The translations under genes were made by a program, and so were the position numbers. From Hymenobacter lapidiphilus (GTDB lineage: Bacteria > Bacteroidota > Bacteroidia > Cytophagales > Hymenobacteraceae), in assembly GCF_013377885.1 (NCBI RefSeq), contig NZ_JABKAU010000006.1, positions 62,001-126,000 on the forward strand: a stretch of 64,000 nt of DNA, read 5' to 3'. The notes beneath the pieces are model-generated. The model ran no database searches. It had not been told where the DNA came from and saw only the letters and a program-made list of their open reading frames with translations. Shown here piece after piece: positions 15,720 to 23,739 of this stretch; within the stretch, counting starts at the first letter, position 1, and each line of letters opens with the position of its first letter.

Positions 15720-16709
15720 ATGCAACACGCTTACACTTCTTCTACCCGTTTCCGCTCGCTACTGGGCCTGGCCTTAGGCCTGGCTGCCACCGCTGCCACC
15801 GCCCAAACGGTTACGCCTGTTAGCTTCAACGGTACTACGCCCTACAGCCAAGACTTTAATAGCATGGGGACAACGGGCTCAACAAGCACCACGTATGTTC
15901 CCGGCTGGAGCGGCCTACGCTTGTCGGGCACTGGCATAGCCAACGAGACGCTGAACCCAGTCGTTACTGATGGTAGCGCCAATTCCGGTGCAGTTTACAG
16001 TGTGGGTACTACAGGTACCCTCGACCGGGCCTTAGGCGCCATCTCCTCTAACAGTACCGCGCCTGCTTTTGGCGCGGCTTTCCTCAATGGTAGCAGCGCC
16101 GCCATTACGATCCTCACCATCTCCTTCCGTACCGAACAGTGGAAGTCAGGTTCAGCGCTTGATATCACCGAGGTGCTGGCTTTTGAGTACAGCTTTGATG
16201 CTACCAGCCTCTCGACCGGCACCTGGACAGCAGTGCCCGCCCTCGACGTAAAGGAGGTGGCCAATAGCAACAACGCAAATACCGCTATCGATGGCAACTT
16301 GGCGGCTAACTCGGCCAACGTAACGGCTGGCCTTACCGGTCTGAACTGGGCTGCTGGCCAAACCATGTGGATTCGTTTTAAGGATACCAACGATGGTGGT
16401 AACGACGCGCTGCTGGCCATTGATGACTTCACGCTGCGCAGTGGAACGACTACCAGCGTGAGCTCGGCCAAACTGACCGGCAACGTACTGGTGTACCCTA
16501 ACCCGGCTACCGATCAGCTGACGATCCGGGTGGCGGGCCGCGCTACCAAGGCTGCCGTAACGGTAACCGACCTGATGGGCCGTACCGTGCTGAAGGGCAC
16601 GGCTGCTGCCGATGGCACTTTCAGCCTGCGTAGCCTGCCAGCCGGCAACTACATGGTACTGGTACAGGATGGTAAAACCCAGACTTCGCACAAAGTAAGC
16701 AAGCAGTAA
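15720..16709 (+). CDS. Secreted protein with type IX sorting domain
   Basis: 329 residues. The signal peptide (LLGLALGLAATAATAQ) leads to a beta-rich, Ser/Thr/Gly-rich body with GTTPYSQDFNSMG near the mature start, a pattern seen in extracellular cargo proteins. The last ~72 residues are a type A C-terminal sorting domain: NVLVYPNPATDQLTI, VTDLMGRTVLKG, LPAGNYMVLVQDG, ending HKVSKQ. The domain directs export by the type IX system and attachment to the surface. The body shows no catalytic motif I can name. PorQ at 58715-59767 is part of the same pathway. Confidence 0.93.
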   Translation: MQHAYTSSTRFRSLLGLALGLAATAATAQTVTPVSFNGTTPYSQDFNSMGTTGSTSTTYVPGWSGLRLSGTGIANETLNPVVTDGSANSGAVYSVGTTGTLDRALGAISSNSTAPAFGAAFLNGSSAAITILTISFRTEQWKSGSALDITEVLAFEYSFDATSLSTGTWTAVPALDVKEVANSNNANTAIDGNLAANSANVTAGLTGLNWAAGQTMWIRFKDTNDGGNDALLAIDDFTLRSGTTTSVSSAKLTGNVLVYPNPATDQLTIRVAGRATKAAVTVTDLMGRTVLKGTAAADGTFSLRSLPAGNYMVLVQDGKTQTSHKVSKQ

Positions 16710-16786
16710 GGCGGTTAGCCGTTGCCGGATAGCTTTGCATCCGGCACACTGCCGGCAACAGGCCCCTGATAGCTGATTTTTGAGAA

Positions 16787-16814
16787 CGAGCCCCGGCCCA
16801 ACTGCCGGGGCTCG
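16787..16814 (+). terminator. Hairpin terminator after the T9SS cargo gene
   Basis: CGAGCCCCGGC pairs perfectly with GCCGGGGCTCG around a six-base loop. It lies 78 bases after the stop. The T-tract is weak (TTGGCTTTGG), so efficiency is uncertain. Confidence 0.65.
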
Positions 16815-16976
16815 TTGGCTTTGGGAGGGAGTCGTATTTGGCAGCCAGGCAACAAAACCCCCGCTTTTACCGAAAACAGTAGCACCTTACCGCCTTGGCT
16901 CTTACCTTGGCAAGTCCAGCTGCCCGGTTAGCCAAACCAGCCGGCCGTTCATTTTTCATTCTCTTACACCCTGCCT

Positions 16977-17609
16977 ATGTCTGCCACGCTGCTCCGCATC
17001 CATCCCGATAATCCTCCTCTCAACCGTATTCAGCAGGCGGTGGAAGTCATCCGCAAGGGAGGCGTTATTATTTACCCTACCGACACCGTGTATGGCATTG
17101 GATGTGACATTCACAATGCCAAAGCAGTAGAGCGGGTGTGCCGCATCAAGGGGCTAAACCCCGATAAAGCCAACCTCAGCTTTATCTGTCACGACTTGTC
17201 TCACATCAGCGACTATGCTCACGGCATCACAACACCCATTTACAAGGTGCTGAAGCGGGCCCTGCCAGGGCCATTCACTTTTCTGTTTGAGGCCAGCGCA
17301 AAAGCCCCCCGCCAAGGTGGGCGGCAGCGCAAAACCGTGGGCATCCGCATCCCCGACAACCCCATCGTTCTGCAGCTGGTGCGGGAGTTGGGCAACCCGA
17401 TTATGAGTACCTCGGTGCGCGAAGACGAGAATACGCTGGACGAATATGTTACCGACCCCGACCTGATTTATGAGAAATACCGCTCTATGGTAGACCTTGT
17501 TATTGACGGCGGTTTTGGCAACAACGTCCCCAGCACCATCATCGACTGTACCAATGATGACTTCGAGCTGATTCGCCAAGGTGCCGGCGACATCGAACAG
17601 TATCTGTAA
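16977..17609 (+). CDS. YrdC/Sua5/YciO family protein (threonylcarbamoyl-AMP synthase-like)
   Basis: 210 residues forming one YrdC domain: GGVIIYPTDTVYGIGCDIHN, KGLNPDKANLSFIC, LPGPFTFLFEAS, KTVGIRIPDNPIVLQL, IMSTSVREDENT and a closing PSTIIDCTNDD. The family binds ATP, bicarbonate and threonine to make threonylcarbamoyl-AMP for tRNA t6A modification. The sequence looks closest to the YciO branch, whose exact role is less certain. It converges with the acyltransferase gene through a perfect palindrome. Confidence 0.92.
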   Translation: MSATLLRIHPDNPPLNRIQQAVEVIRKGGVIIYPTDTVYGIGCDIHNAKAVERVCRIKGLNPDKANLSFICHDLSHISDYAHGITTPIYKVLKRALPGPFTFLFEASAKAPRQGGRQRKTVGIRIPDNPIVLQLVRELGNPIMSTSVREDENTLDEYVTDPDLIYEKYRSMVDLVIDGGFGNNVPSTIIDCTNDDFELIRQGAGDIEQYL

Positions 17610-17712
17610 GAAGCTAGAAGCCAAGAGTCAGGAGCCAGAATACCGTTCATCACTTCCTTTTGGGGATGATGAACGGTATTCTGGCTCCTGACTCTTGGCT
17701 TCTAGCTTCTTA
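17607..17712. terminator. Perfect 46-bp-arm palindrome over two convergent stop codons
   Basis: Arms 17607-17652 and 17667-17712 are exact complements around a 14-base loop (CTTCCTTTTGGGGA). The left arm includes the TAA of the YrdC gene (17607-17609). The right arm includes the TAG and last three codons of the acyltransferase gene (17702-17712). It should act as a very strong bidirectional terminator. Its length and perfection exceed ordinary terminators. Confidence 0.9.
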
Positions 17713-18619
17713 CTTCTCTTTTATGCTTCCAGCGCCGGTGGCTCCAGAGGTAGTCAGAAGGACTGGCCTGAATGTCGCGCTCCAGCAGGCGGGCAAAGGC
17801 CTCGGTAAGCTGGTGTTCCTGGGGTGGCAGCATGGTTTGGCCATCGTGCAGTTCGGTGAGGCTGATGCGATAATAGCCCCGCCGGACGCGCCGAATGGTT
17901 ACGTACACGGCCGCGCAGCCAAACTGGGCCGCCAGCTTGTCGGCCCCGGTGTAAAAGGGCGTGTCCTGGTGCAGGAAGTTGGTCCAGTAGGGCTGGTCTT
18001 CGGGGCCGGCGGCCTGGTCGGAGAGCATGCTAAGGGCGCGGCCCTGGCCCCGGTGGCGCAATAGGTCGCGCAGGGTACTTTTCATCGGCAGCAGCTTGGC
18101 ACCCAGGTGGGTACGCAGCTCCAGCAGAAAAGCCTCGAAGAAGGGATTCATCAGCGGCTTGTACACGCCCGTCACCAGCCCCGGGAACAGCACTGCCCCC
18201 GATGGCAGAATCCACTCCCAGTTGCCGGTGTGCGAGCCTAGGGTAAGCACCTGCCTATTTTCAGCGAACAGGCGCGCCAGCACTTCCGGGTTCTCAATCA
18301 CCACCCGCTGCCGCATCTCGGCAGCCGAAAGCGTGCGTAGCTTCAGAATTTCGACCATAACCTGGGCAAAATGCCAGTAGAAGTCGTTGGCAATCTGGTC
18401 GATTTGCGCGCCGGACTTCTCGGGAAACGAGTTACGCAGATTCTCCATTACCACCTGCCGCCGGTAGCGTAGCACGTACGCCATCAGCCAGTAAAGCAGC
18501 CGGGCGATACCGTAAAGCACCGCCAGCGGCAGGCTAGCCAGACCGACTAAAAACCAGTTGAGGGGCTGGAAATACCAGGGGTAGGCAGGCGCGGCAGTTG
18601 GATTTGGAGGGGCACTCAT
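17702..18619 (-). CDS. LpxL/HtrB-type lipid A acyltransferase family protein
   Basis: 305 residues. A membrane anchor near residues 22-50 precedes the lysophospholipid acyltransferase fold. The catalytic HX4E motif is H130-E135 in SHTGNWEW, followed by GLVTGVYKPL, the family's second conserved block. It probably adds a secondary acyl chain to lipid A or to another lipid at the inner membrane. Its start overlaps the stop of the upstream exported-protein gene by four bases, so both are translated together. Its last codons lie inside the palindrome at 17607-17712. Confidence 0.92.
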   Translation of the reverse strand: MSAPPNPTAAPAYPWYFQPLNWFLVGLASLPLAVLYGIARLLYWLMAYVLRYRRQVVMENLRNSFPEKSGAQIDQIANDFYWHFAQVMVEILKLRTLSAAEMRQRVVIENPEVLARLFAENRQVLTLGSHTGNWEWILPSGAVLFPGLVTGVYKPLMNPFFEAFLLELRTHLGAKLLPMKSTLRDLLRHRGQGRALSMLSDQAAGPEDQPYWTNFLHQDTPFYTGADKLAAQFGCAAVYVTIRRVRRGYYRISLTELHDGQTMLPPQEHQLTEAFARLLERDIQASPSDYLWSHRRWKHKREVRS

Positions 18620-19500
18620 CGGGGCATTGTAGCCCCGGCGGGGGCGTAATCGGTGGGGTTGCGTTGCACAGAGGAAGTTTGGGTACTCAGAACGCGGTTT
18701 TTAGCATCGCGCACTTCCAGCGTTAGGCTATAGCTGCCGGCCGGCACCTTGCTCAGGTCCAGCTCGCCGGTAAGTACTGTGGGGCGACCCTCAGCACCCT
18801 GGGCCAGCCCTTTGCCGCTGGCCACGTTGGCTTTTCCGGCCACCGGCCGCAGGCGGTAAAGCACTACCAGCGGCTGGCCCACCGTGGCGTTGTACAGCTC
18901 GGCGTAAAAAAACAGCTTTTCCTGGCCGCGGGCATACAGCCCCCCGGGGGCCCGGGTCAGGGTCAGGCCCTGGCGGATAAAGTTGTTGGCCTCGATGCCC
19001 GACCGGCTGGCAGGCCGGGCTAGCAGCACGAGGTTGCTAAGCTGAGGCTTGGTAGCTCCGAACTCTACTACCAGCGGCTGCTCCACGATAATCGTCGAGG
19101 CGGCCCGGTTCTGGTCGCGTAGCTGGCCGCGCAGGGTGTAGCGGCCGGCCGGCAGCAGCAGGCGCTTCTGGAAGCTGATGGGGTTTTTGATGGCCGCCGT
19201 CGTGTCGCGCAGCACCGGAGGCTTCAGGGTAATGGTTTCCTGGTAGGCCGCCGTGCCATCGGGCCGGATGGCTTCGAGCGTAACCAAGGCGGCCGCCTGA
19301 TATACCTTCGGAGCCCGGCGCTTGTACACCAGGTGCTGGCCCGAAACGGTAGCATACACCTCAACTACGCCGCCCTTCACCGCCACATCGTCGTTGCGGA
19401 AGGTGGCCGCGTCGAGTAGTAGCTGGGCGGCGGCCGGAGCAGCAGCCAGGGCCGACAGCAGAACCAGTAGCGGCAGGAAGAGGCGGAGGCGAACGGGCAT
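18616..19500 (-). CDS. Exported beta-rich protein of unknown function
   Basis: 294 residues with a clear signal peptide (LFLPLLVLLSALAAAPAAAQ). The mature part is beta-rich with two Ig-like or jelly-roll-like stretches: GGVVEVYATVSGQHLVYKR, LLLPAGRYTLRGQLRD, GQEKLFFYAELYN and VPAGSYSLTLEVRD. No enzyme motif is seen. The N-terminal half resembles the non-catalytic part of GWxTD-type proteins, but the GWxTD motif itself is absent. It overlaps the acyltransferase start by four bases and so may work with it in the envelope. Confidence 0.75.
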   Translation of the reverse strand: MPVRLRLFLPLLVLLSALAAAPAAAQLLLDAATFRNDDVAVKGGVVEVYATVSGQHLVYKRRAPKVYQAAALVTLEAIRPDGTAAYQETITLKPPVLRDTTAAIKNPISFQKRLLLPAGRYTLRGQLRDQNRAASTIIVEQPLVVEFGATKPQLSNLVLLARPASRSGIEANNFIRQGLTLTRAPGGLYARGQEKLFFYAELYNATVGQPLVVLYRLRPVAGKANVASGKGLAQGAEGRPTVLTGELDLSKVPAGSYSLTLEVRDAKNRVLSTQTSSVQRNPTDYAPAGATMPR

Positions 19501-19620
19501 TATGTCAGTTTGACGGTACGGGCGGCGGAGTTGGCAGTGGGTTTGTAAAGCGCTGCCACCGTTGCTGCTGGTAAAATTGCGACTTTTCTAGCAGTGTATC
19601 AGGAGTGCGGCTACCTGCTG

Positions 19621-19714
19621 AACGATGTAAAGACGCAATATTTTGCGTCTCATCGTTGAACGGTTATGCCGGATGCTCAACCCCAGCAACACCAAGACGC
19701 AAAATATTGCGTCT
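19621..19714. repeat. AT-centred hairpin pair upstream of the WbqC gene
   Basis: AGACGCAATATTTTGCGTCT at 19631-19650 is itself palindromic. Its reverse complement recurs at 19695-19714, 20 bases before the WbqC start. The first copy is extended by AACGATG (19621-19627) pairing with CATCGTT (19651-19657). The 44-base spacer contains GTTGAACGGTT, resembling the loop of the other intergenic palindromes here. Confidence 0.8.
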
Positions 19715-19733
19715 CCACGCCGTTCTTTCATCT

Positions 19734-20390
19734 ATGCCCGACGTTCTTTCTGAAACCCAGTACCACCCGCCCATTGCCTTTTTTGCCGCGCTGGCCGGAG
19801 CCAGTGCCCTGTGGCTGGAGGCCCATGATAACTACCGCAAGCAAACCTACCGCAACCGCTGCCTGATTCTCACGGCCCAGGGCATAAAACCCCTTACCGT
19901 GCCCGTTATCGATGGCAACCGCAGTGAGAAGGTGCTTAGCTCGCTCATTGAAATTGACTACCGGCAGAACTGGCGGCACCAGCACCTGCACACGCTGCAA
20001 ACCGCTTACGGGGGCACGCCGTATTTCGAGTACTACATCGAGTACCTGCGCGACATCTACCAGCAGAAACCGGCCCTGCTCTTCGACCTGAATCTGGCGC
20101 TGCTACGCTTCTATTGTCGCTGCCTGCGCCTGCCTGTGCCCATTCACCTCACCACCCAGTACCAGCCTCCCGTAGCCGATGGAGGGCTGCTGCCGGGTCC
20201 CGGGCCTTCCCCCTCCCCGCTCGATTTGCGTGACACCCTCTCACCCAAGCACCACGTGCTACCGGCCGGACCTGACAGAGCGTCGGTACCGGCTTACGGG
20301 CAGCATTTTGGTAAAGATTTTGCACCCGGACTCAGCATATTAGACCTGCTCTTTATGCAGGGTCCGGCCGCCGGCAGTTTTCTTGCGTAG
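19734..20390 (+). CDS. WbqC family protein
   Basis: 218 residues. The body matches WbqC-like proteins: an N-terminal YHPPIAFFAAL in place of the usual Tyr-Pro-based start, WLEAHDNYRKQTYRNRCLI, PLTVPVIDG, IEIDYRQNWRHQHLHTLQTA and a C-terminal ILDLLFMQGP. Family members are found near polysaccharide and surface-sugar genes; their reaction is poorly defined. Residues about 150-180 form a Pro/Gly-rich insert. ATG 19734 is chosen because translation upstream of it runs through the repeat. Confidence 0.88.
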   Translation: MPDVLSETQYHPPIAFFAALAGASALWLEAHDNYRKQTYRNRCLILTAQGIKPLTVPVIDGNRSEKVLSSLIEIDYRQNWRHQHLHTLQTAYGGTPYFEYYIEYLRDIYQQKPALLFDLNLALLRFYCRCLRLPVPIHLTTQYQPPVADGGLLPGPGPSPSPLDLRDTLSPKHHVLPAGPDRASVPAYGQHFGKDFAPGLSILDLLFMQGPAAGSFLA

Positions 20391-20510
20391 TGCCTACCAG
20401 CCGCCCGAACCAACGCCCGGTACTAGCTGTTTCAGTTTACATCGGCCAAATCTGCTCTGTGAACCATTTTTATTGGGCAGCAATCCGTTTTTCTTTTCTA
20501 CCTTATCTGC

Positions 20511-23144
20511 ATGGAAGCTAAATTCTCAAATAGAGTCAAGGAGGTCATCTCCCTGAGCCGGGAAGAGGCCATCCGGCTGGGGCACGACTATATTGGCACC
20601 GAACACCTGCTGCTGGGCATGATCCGCGAAGGGGAAGGTACTGCTCTAGGCTTGCTCAAAAAGCTGGGCGTGTCCATCGACGAACTCAAGTATGCGCTCG
20701 AGCAGGCCACCCGCAATACGGCCACCCAGGGCACCAGCATCACCGGCTCGATTCCTCTGACCAAACAGACCGAGAAGGTCCTCAAGATTACGTATCTGGA
20801 GGCTAAAATCTTCAAAAGCGAAATTATCGGTACCGAGCACCTGCTCCTCTCGATTCTGCGCGATGAAGACAATATTTCGTCCCAAATTCTGAGCAAATTC
20901 AACGTGAATTACGAATCTGTGCGCGACTCGCTCGATTACCACGGTAACACGGCGAACAATCCTACCTCCGGCCCCGAGGCCGACGACGACGACAACGACC
21001 GCCTCTTCGGGGGTGGCGGAGCCGGCCGTAGCGGCGCGGGCGCAACGCCCAAGAAAGGCAACGACAAGTCGCGTACCCCGGTGCTCGACAACTTCGGCCG
21101 CGACCTCACCAAGATGGCCGAGGACGACAAGCTCGACCCCATTGTGGGCCGCGAAAAGGAAATCGAGCGCGTGGCCCAGATTCTGAGCCGCCGCAAGAAA
21201 AACAACCCCATTCTCATAGGCGAGCCCGGCGTGGGTAAAACCGCCATTGCCGAAGGTTTGGCCCTGCGCATTGTGCAGAAGAAGGTGTCGCGGGTACTGT
21301 TCGGCAAGCGTGTTGTTACGCTCGACCTCGCTTCGCTGGTGGCTGGTACCAAGTACCGTGGCCAGTTCGAGGAGCGCATGAAGGCCGTGATGAACGAGCT
21401 GGAAAAATCGCCCGATGTCATTCTGTTCATTGATGAGCTGCACACGATTGTGGGTGCCGGCGGGGCTTCGGGCTCGCTCGACGCCTCCAACATGTTCAAG
21501 CCCGCTTTGTCGCGCGGCGAGATTCAGTGTATCGGTGCTACCACGCTCGATGAGTACCGCCAGTACATTGAGAAGGACGGCGCGCTGGCCCGTCGTTTCC
21601 AGATGGTAATGGTGGACCCCACCACGCCCGAGGAAACGATTGAAATCCTGAACAACATCAAGGACAAATACCAGGACCACCACCATGTAGTGTACACCGA
21701 CAAGGCCATTGAGGCCTGCGTAAAGCTGTCGGACCGCTATATGAGTGACCGGTTCCTGCCCGACAAGGCCATCGACATTCTCGATGAGGCCGGCGCCCGC
21801 GTGCACATCAACAACATCGTGGTGCCCGAGGATATTCTCAAGCTCGAAGAGCAGATTGAGAACATCAAAGGCGAGAAAAACCGCGTGGTGAAGAGCCAGA
21901 AGTACGAGGAAGCCGCCAAGCTCCGCGATACGGAAAAGAAGCTCATCGACCAGCTCGAAACTGCCAAGAAGGACTGGGAAGAGGACACCAAGAAGAAGCG
22001 CTACACCGTGAAGGAGGAGAACGTGGCCGAGGTAATTGCCATGATGACCGGCATCCCCGTCTCGCGTGTTGCTCAGAAGGAAAGCGCCAAGCTGCTCAAT
22101 ATGGGTGAGGAGCTTCGCGGCAAGGTGATTGGCCAGGACAAGGCCATTCAGCAGCTCGTGAAAGCCATCCAGCGCACCCGCGTTGGCCTCAAAGACCCAA
22201 AAAAGCCCATCGGTTCCTTCGTGTTCCTGGGCCCGACCGGCGTGGGTAAAACCGAGCTGGCCAAGGTGTTGGCTACTTACCTCTTCGACAAGGAAGATTC
22301 GCTCGTGCGGATTGATATGTCGGAGTACATGGAGAAGTTCAGCATCTCGCGCCTCGTGGGCGCGCCTCCCGGCTACGTAGGCTACGAAGAGGGCGGCCAG
22401 CTGACGGAGAAAATCCGCCGCAAGCCGTACTCGGTGATTCTGCTCGACGAAATCGAGAAGGCCCACCCCGACGTGTACAACATCCTGCTCCAGGTACTGG
22501 ACGACGGCATTCTCACCGACGGCCTCGGCCGCAAGGTGGACTTCCGCAACACCATCATCATCATGACCTCCAACATCGGAGCGCGTGACTTACAGGACTT
22601 CGGCGCCGGTATCGGTTTCGGTACCAAGGCCCGCCAGGAGAACATGGACGAGCTGACGAAGGGCACCATCACCAACGCCCTGAAGAAGACCTTCTCGCCC
22701 GAGTTCCTGAACCGCTTGGACGACGTGGTTATATTCAACTCGCTGGAGAAGTCGGACATCCACAAGATTATCGACATCAGCCTGAGCAAGCTCCTGAACC
22801 GCATCCAGACGCTGGGTTACAAGGTGGAGCTGACCGACGCCGCCAAGGACTTCGTGGCCGAGAAGGGCTACGACCCCAAGTACGGCGCACGGCCACTCAA
22901 CCGGGCCATCCAGAAGTACATCGAAGATCCGATTGCTGAGGAAATCCTGAAAGCTGAAATTGCTCAGGGTGACGTTATCACCGCCGACTACACCGAAGGC
23001 GCGGAGGAACTCGTTTTCGCCACCAGCAAAGGCAACGGCGTAGCCATCCCCCAGGCCAGCGACGAGCGGCCCGAGGAAGCCCCGGAAGAAGCACCCGAAG
23101 CCTCCGACGACGAGCCCACGGACTCGAAGAAGAAAGGCGAGTAA
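20511..23144 (+). CDS. clpC: Clp protease ATP-binding subunit ClpC
   Basis: 877 residues. Two Clp_N repeats (about 1-150) are followed by an acidic/Gly-rich linker. AAA-1 has Walker A GEPGVGKTAIAEG (about 238) and Walker B VILFIDELHTIVG. An M-type middle region includes the UVR-like KYEEAAKLRDTEKKL. AAA-2 has Walker A GPTGVGKTELAK (about 574), Walker B VILLDEIEKAHPDV and a C-terminal D2-small domain. An acidic Glu/Ala/Pro tail closes the protein. ClpC unfolds substrates for ClpP and acts in general proteolysis. It stands alone on the plus strand and ends in a strong terminator. Confidence 0.97.
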   Translation: MEAKFSNRVKEVISLSREEAIRLGHDYIGTEHLLLGMIREGEGTALGLLKKLGVSIDELKYALEQATRNTATQGTSITGSIPLTKQTEKVLKITYLEAKIFKSEIIGTEHLLLSILRDEDNISSQILSKFNVNYESVRDSLDYHGNTANNPTSGPEADDDDNDRLFGGGGAGRSGAGATPKKGNDKSRTPVLDNFGRDLTKMAEDDKLDPIVGREKEIERVAQILSRRKKNNPILIGEPGVGKTAIAEGLALRIVQKKVSRVLFGKRVVTLDLASLVAGTKYRGQFEERMKAVMNELEKSPDVILFIDELHTIVGAGGASGSLDASNMFKPALSRGEIQCIGATTLDEYRQYIEKDGALARRFQMVMVDPTTPEETIEILNNIKDKYQDHHHVVYTDKAIEACVKLSDRYMSDRFLPDKAIDILDEAGARVHINNIVVPEDILKLEEQIENIKGEKNRVVKSQKYEEAAKLRDTEKKLIDQLETAKKDWEEDTKKKRYTVKEENVAEVIAMMTGIPVSRVAQKESAKLLNMGEELRGKVIGQDKAIQQLVKAIQRTRVGLKDPKKPIGSFVFLGPTGVGKTELAKVLATYLFDKEDSLVRIDMSEYMEKFSISRLVGAPPGYVGYEEGGQLTEKIRRKPYSVILLDEIEKAHPDVYNILLQVLDDGILTDGLGRKVDFRNTIIIMTSNIGARDLQDFGAGIGFGTKARQENMDELTKGTITNALKKTFSPEFLNRLDDVVIFNSLEKSDIHKIIDISLSKLLNRIQTLGYKVELTDAAKDFVAEKGYDPKYGARPLNRAIQKYIEDPIAEEILKAEIAQGDVITADYTEGAEELVFATSKGNGVAIPQASDERPEEAPEEAPEASDDEPTDSKKKGE

Positions 23145-23165
23145 GTAGATTCGATTGGTAAAAAG

Positions 23166-23203
23166 AACGGCCGGCTCCCATTGTGGGGGCCGGCCGTCCT
23201 CTT
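23166..23203 (+). terminator. Terminator after clpC
   Basis: ACGGCCGGCTCCC pairs with GGGGGCCGGCCGT around a short loop, followed by CCTCTTTT. It lies about 25 bases downstream of the clpC stop. Confidence 0.85.
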
Positions 23204-23240
23204 TTGCTATATTTCAACGCACCTTCAATTGAATGTATAC

Positions 23241-23624
23241 ATGAGATTGGTTCTACTGCTACCTACACTGTTTCCACTAGCATTGTTCATGCAGTGCTCT
23301 ACTCCGAATTATCCCTACGACCCCAAATTAATTACTACGCGAACTGAAATTAATCTTGCTTTTACTGAAGACAGAGGGCTTTTATCATCTGACGGGACTG
23401 TGTATTTCATTCCTAATTCCGACCCATCAACCATTGTTGCTTATCGCGACAACAGTGTATTGTGGCAAATAAATGTGTCCCATGAATGCGGCCCTGATAT
23501 TTTTGATCAAGCTGTGCGCTACATTAAACTGACTCCTACTAACCTAGAGGTCGTATATAGCAAGCATAGCTATCTAACTATTGCGCGTAATACAGGCCAA
23601 GTTACCTGTCAAGGAAGAGATTAA
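23241..23624 (+). CDS. Small lipoprotein of unknown function, AT-shifted
   Basis: 127 residues from ATG 23241. The leader [18 protein letters not shown] ends in a Cys (FMQC), a possible but imperfect lipobox. The mature part is a short beta-rich domain ([20 protein letters not shown]) with a Cys in SHECGPDIF and a second near the C-terminus (VTCQGRD), able to form a disulfide. GC content is clearly lower than in clpC and the carboxylase on either side. It has its own terminator. Not recognised. Confidence 0.65.
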   Translation: MRLVLLLPTLFPLALFMQCSTPNYPYDPKLITTRTEINLAFTEDRGLLSSDGTVYFIPNSDPSTIVAYRDNSVLWQINVSHECGPDIFDQAVRYIKLTPTNLEVVYSKHSYLTIARNTGQVTCQGRD

Positions 23625-23640
23625 CATTGCTATGAGACCA

Positions 23641-23675
23641 GAAAAGCCGCGCCCGAATCTTGGGCGCGGCTTTTC
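23641..23675 (+). terminator. Terminator after the small lipoprotein gene
   Basis: GAAAAGCCGCGCCC pairs perfectly with GGGCGCGGCTTTTC around seven bases, with a short T-run in the 3' arm. It also isolates the carboxylase gene from upstream transcription. Confidence 0.88.
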
Positions 23676-23739
23676 TGGCCTTGGGCCTTACCTTTGGCTA
23701 CCTAACACTGGCTACACCATTCGACTATTCCCACCCCGC

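Noticed and set aside
17607..17712. CRISPR-like repeat
   Set aside because: There is a single inverted pair, no regularly spaced direct repeats and no cas gene anywhere in the window.
20646..22466. A 606-residue minus-strand open frame opposite clpC, and a similar 493-residue one at 23809-25290
   Set aside because: Both are antisense shadows of strongly conserved genes and have biased, low-information composition without any domain pattern.
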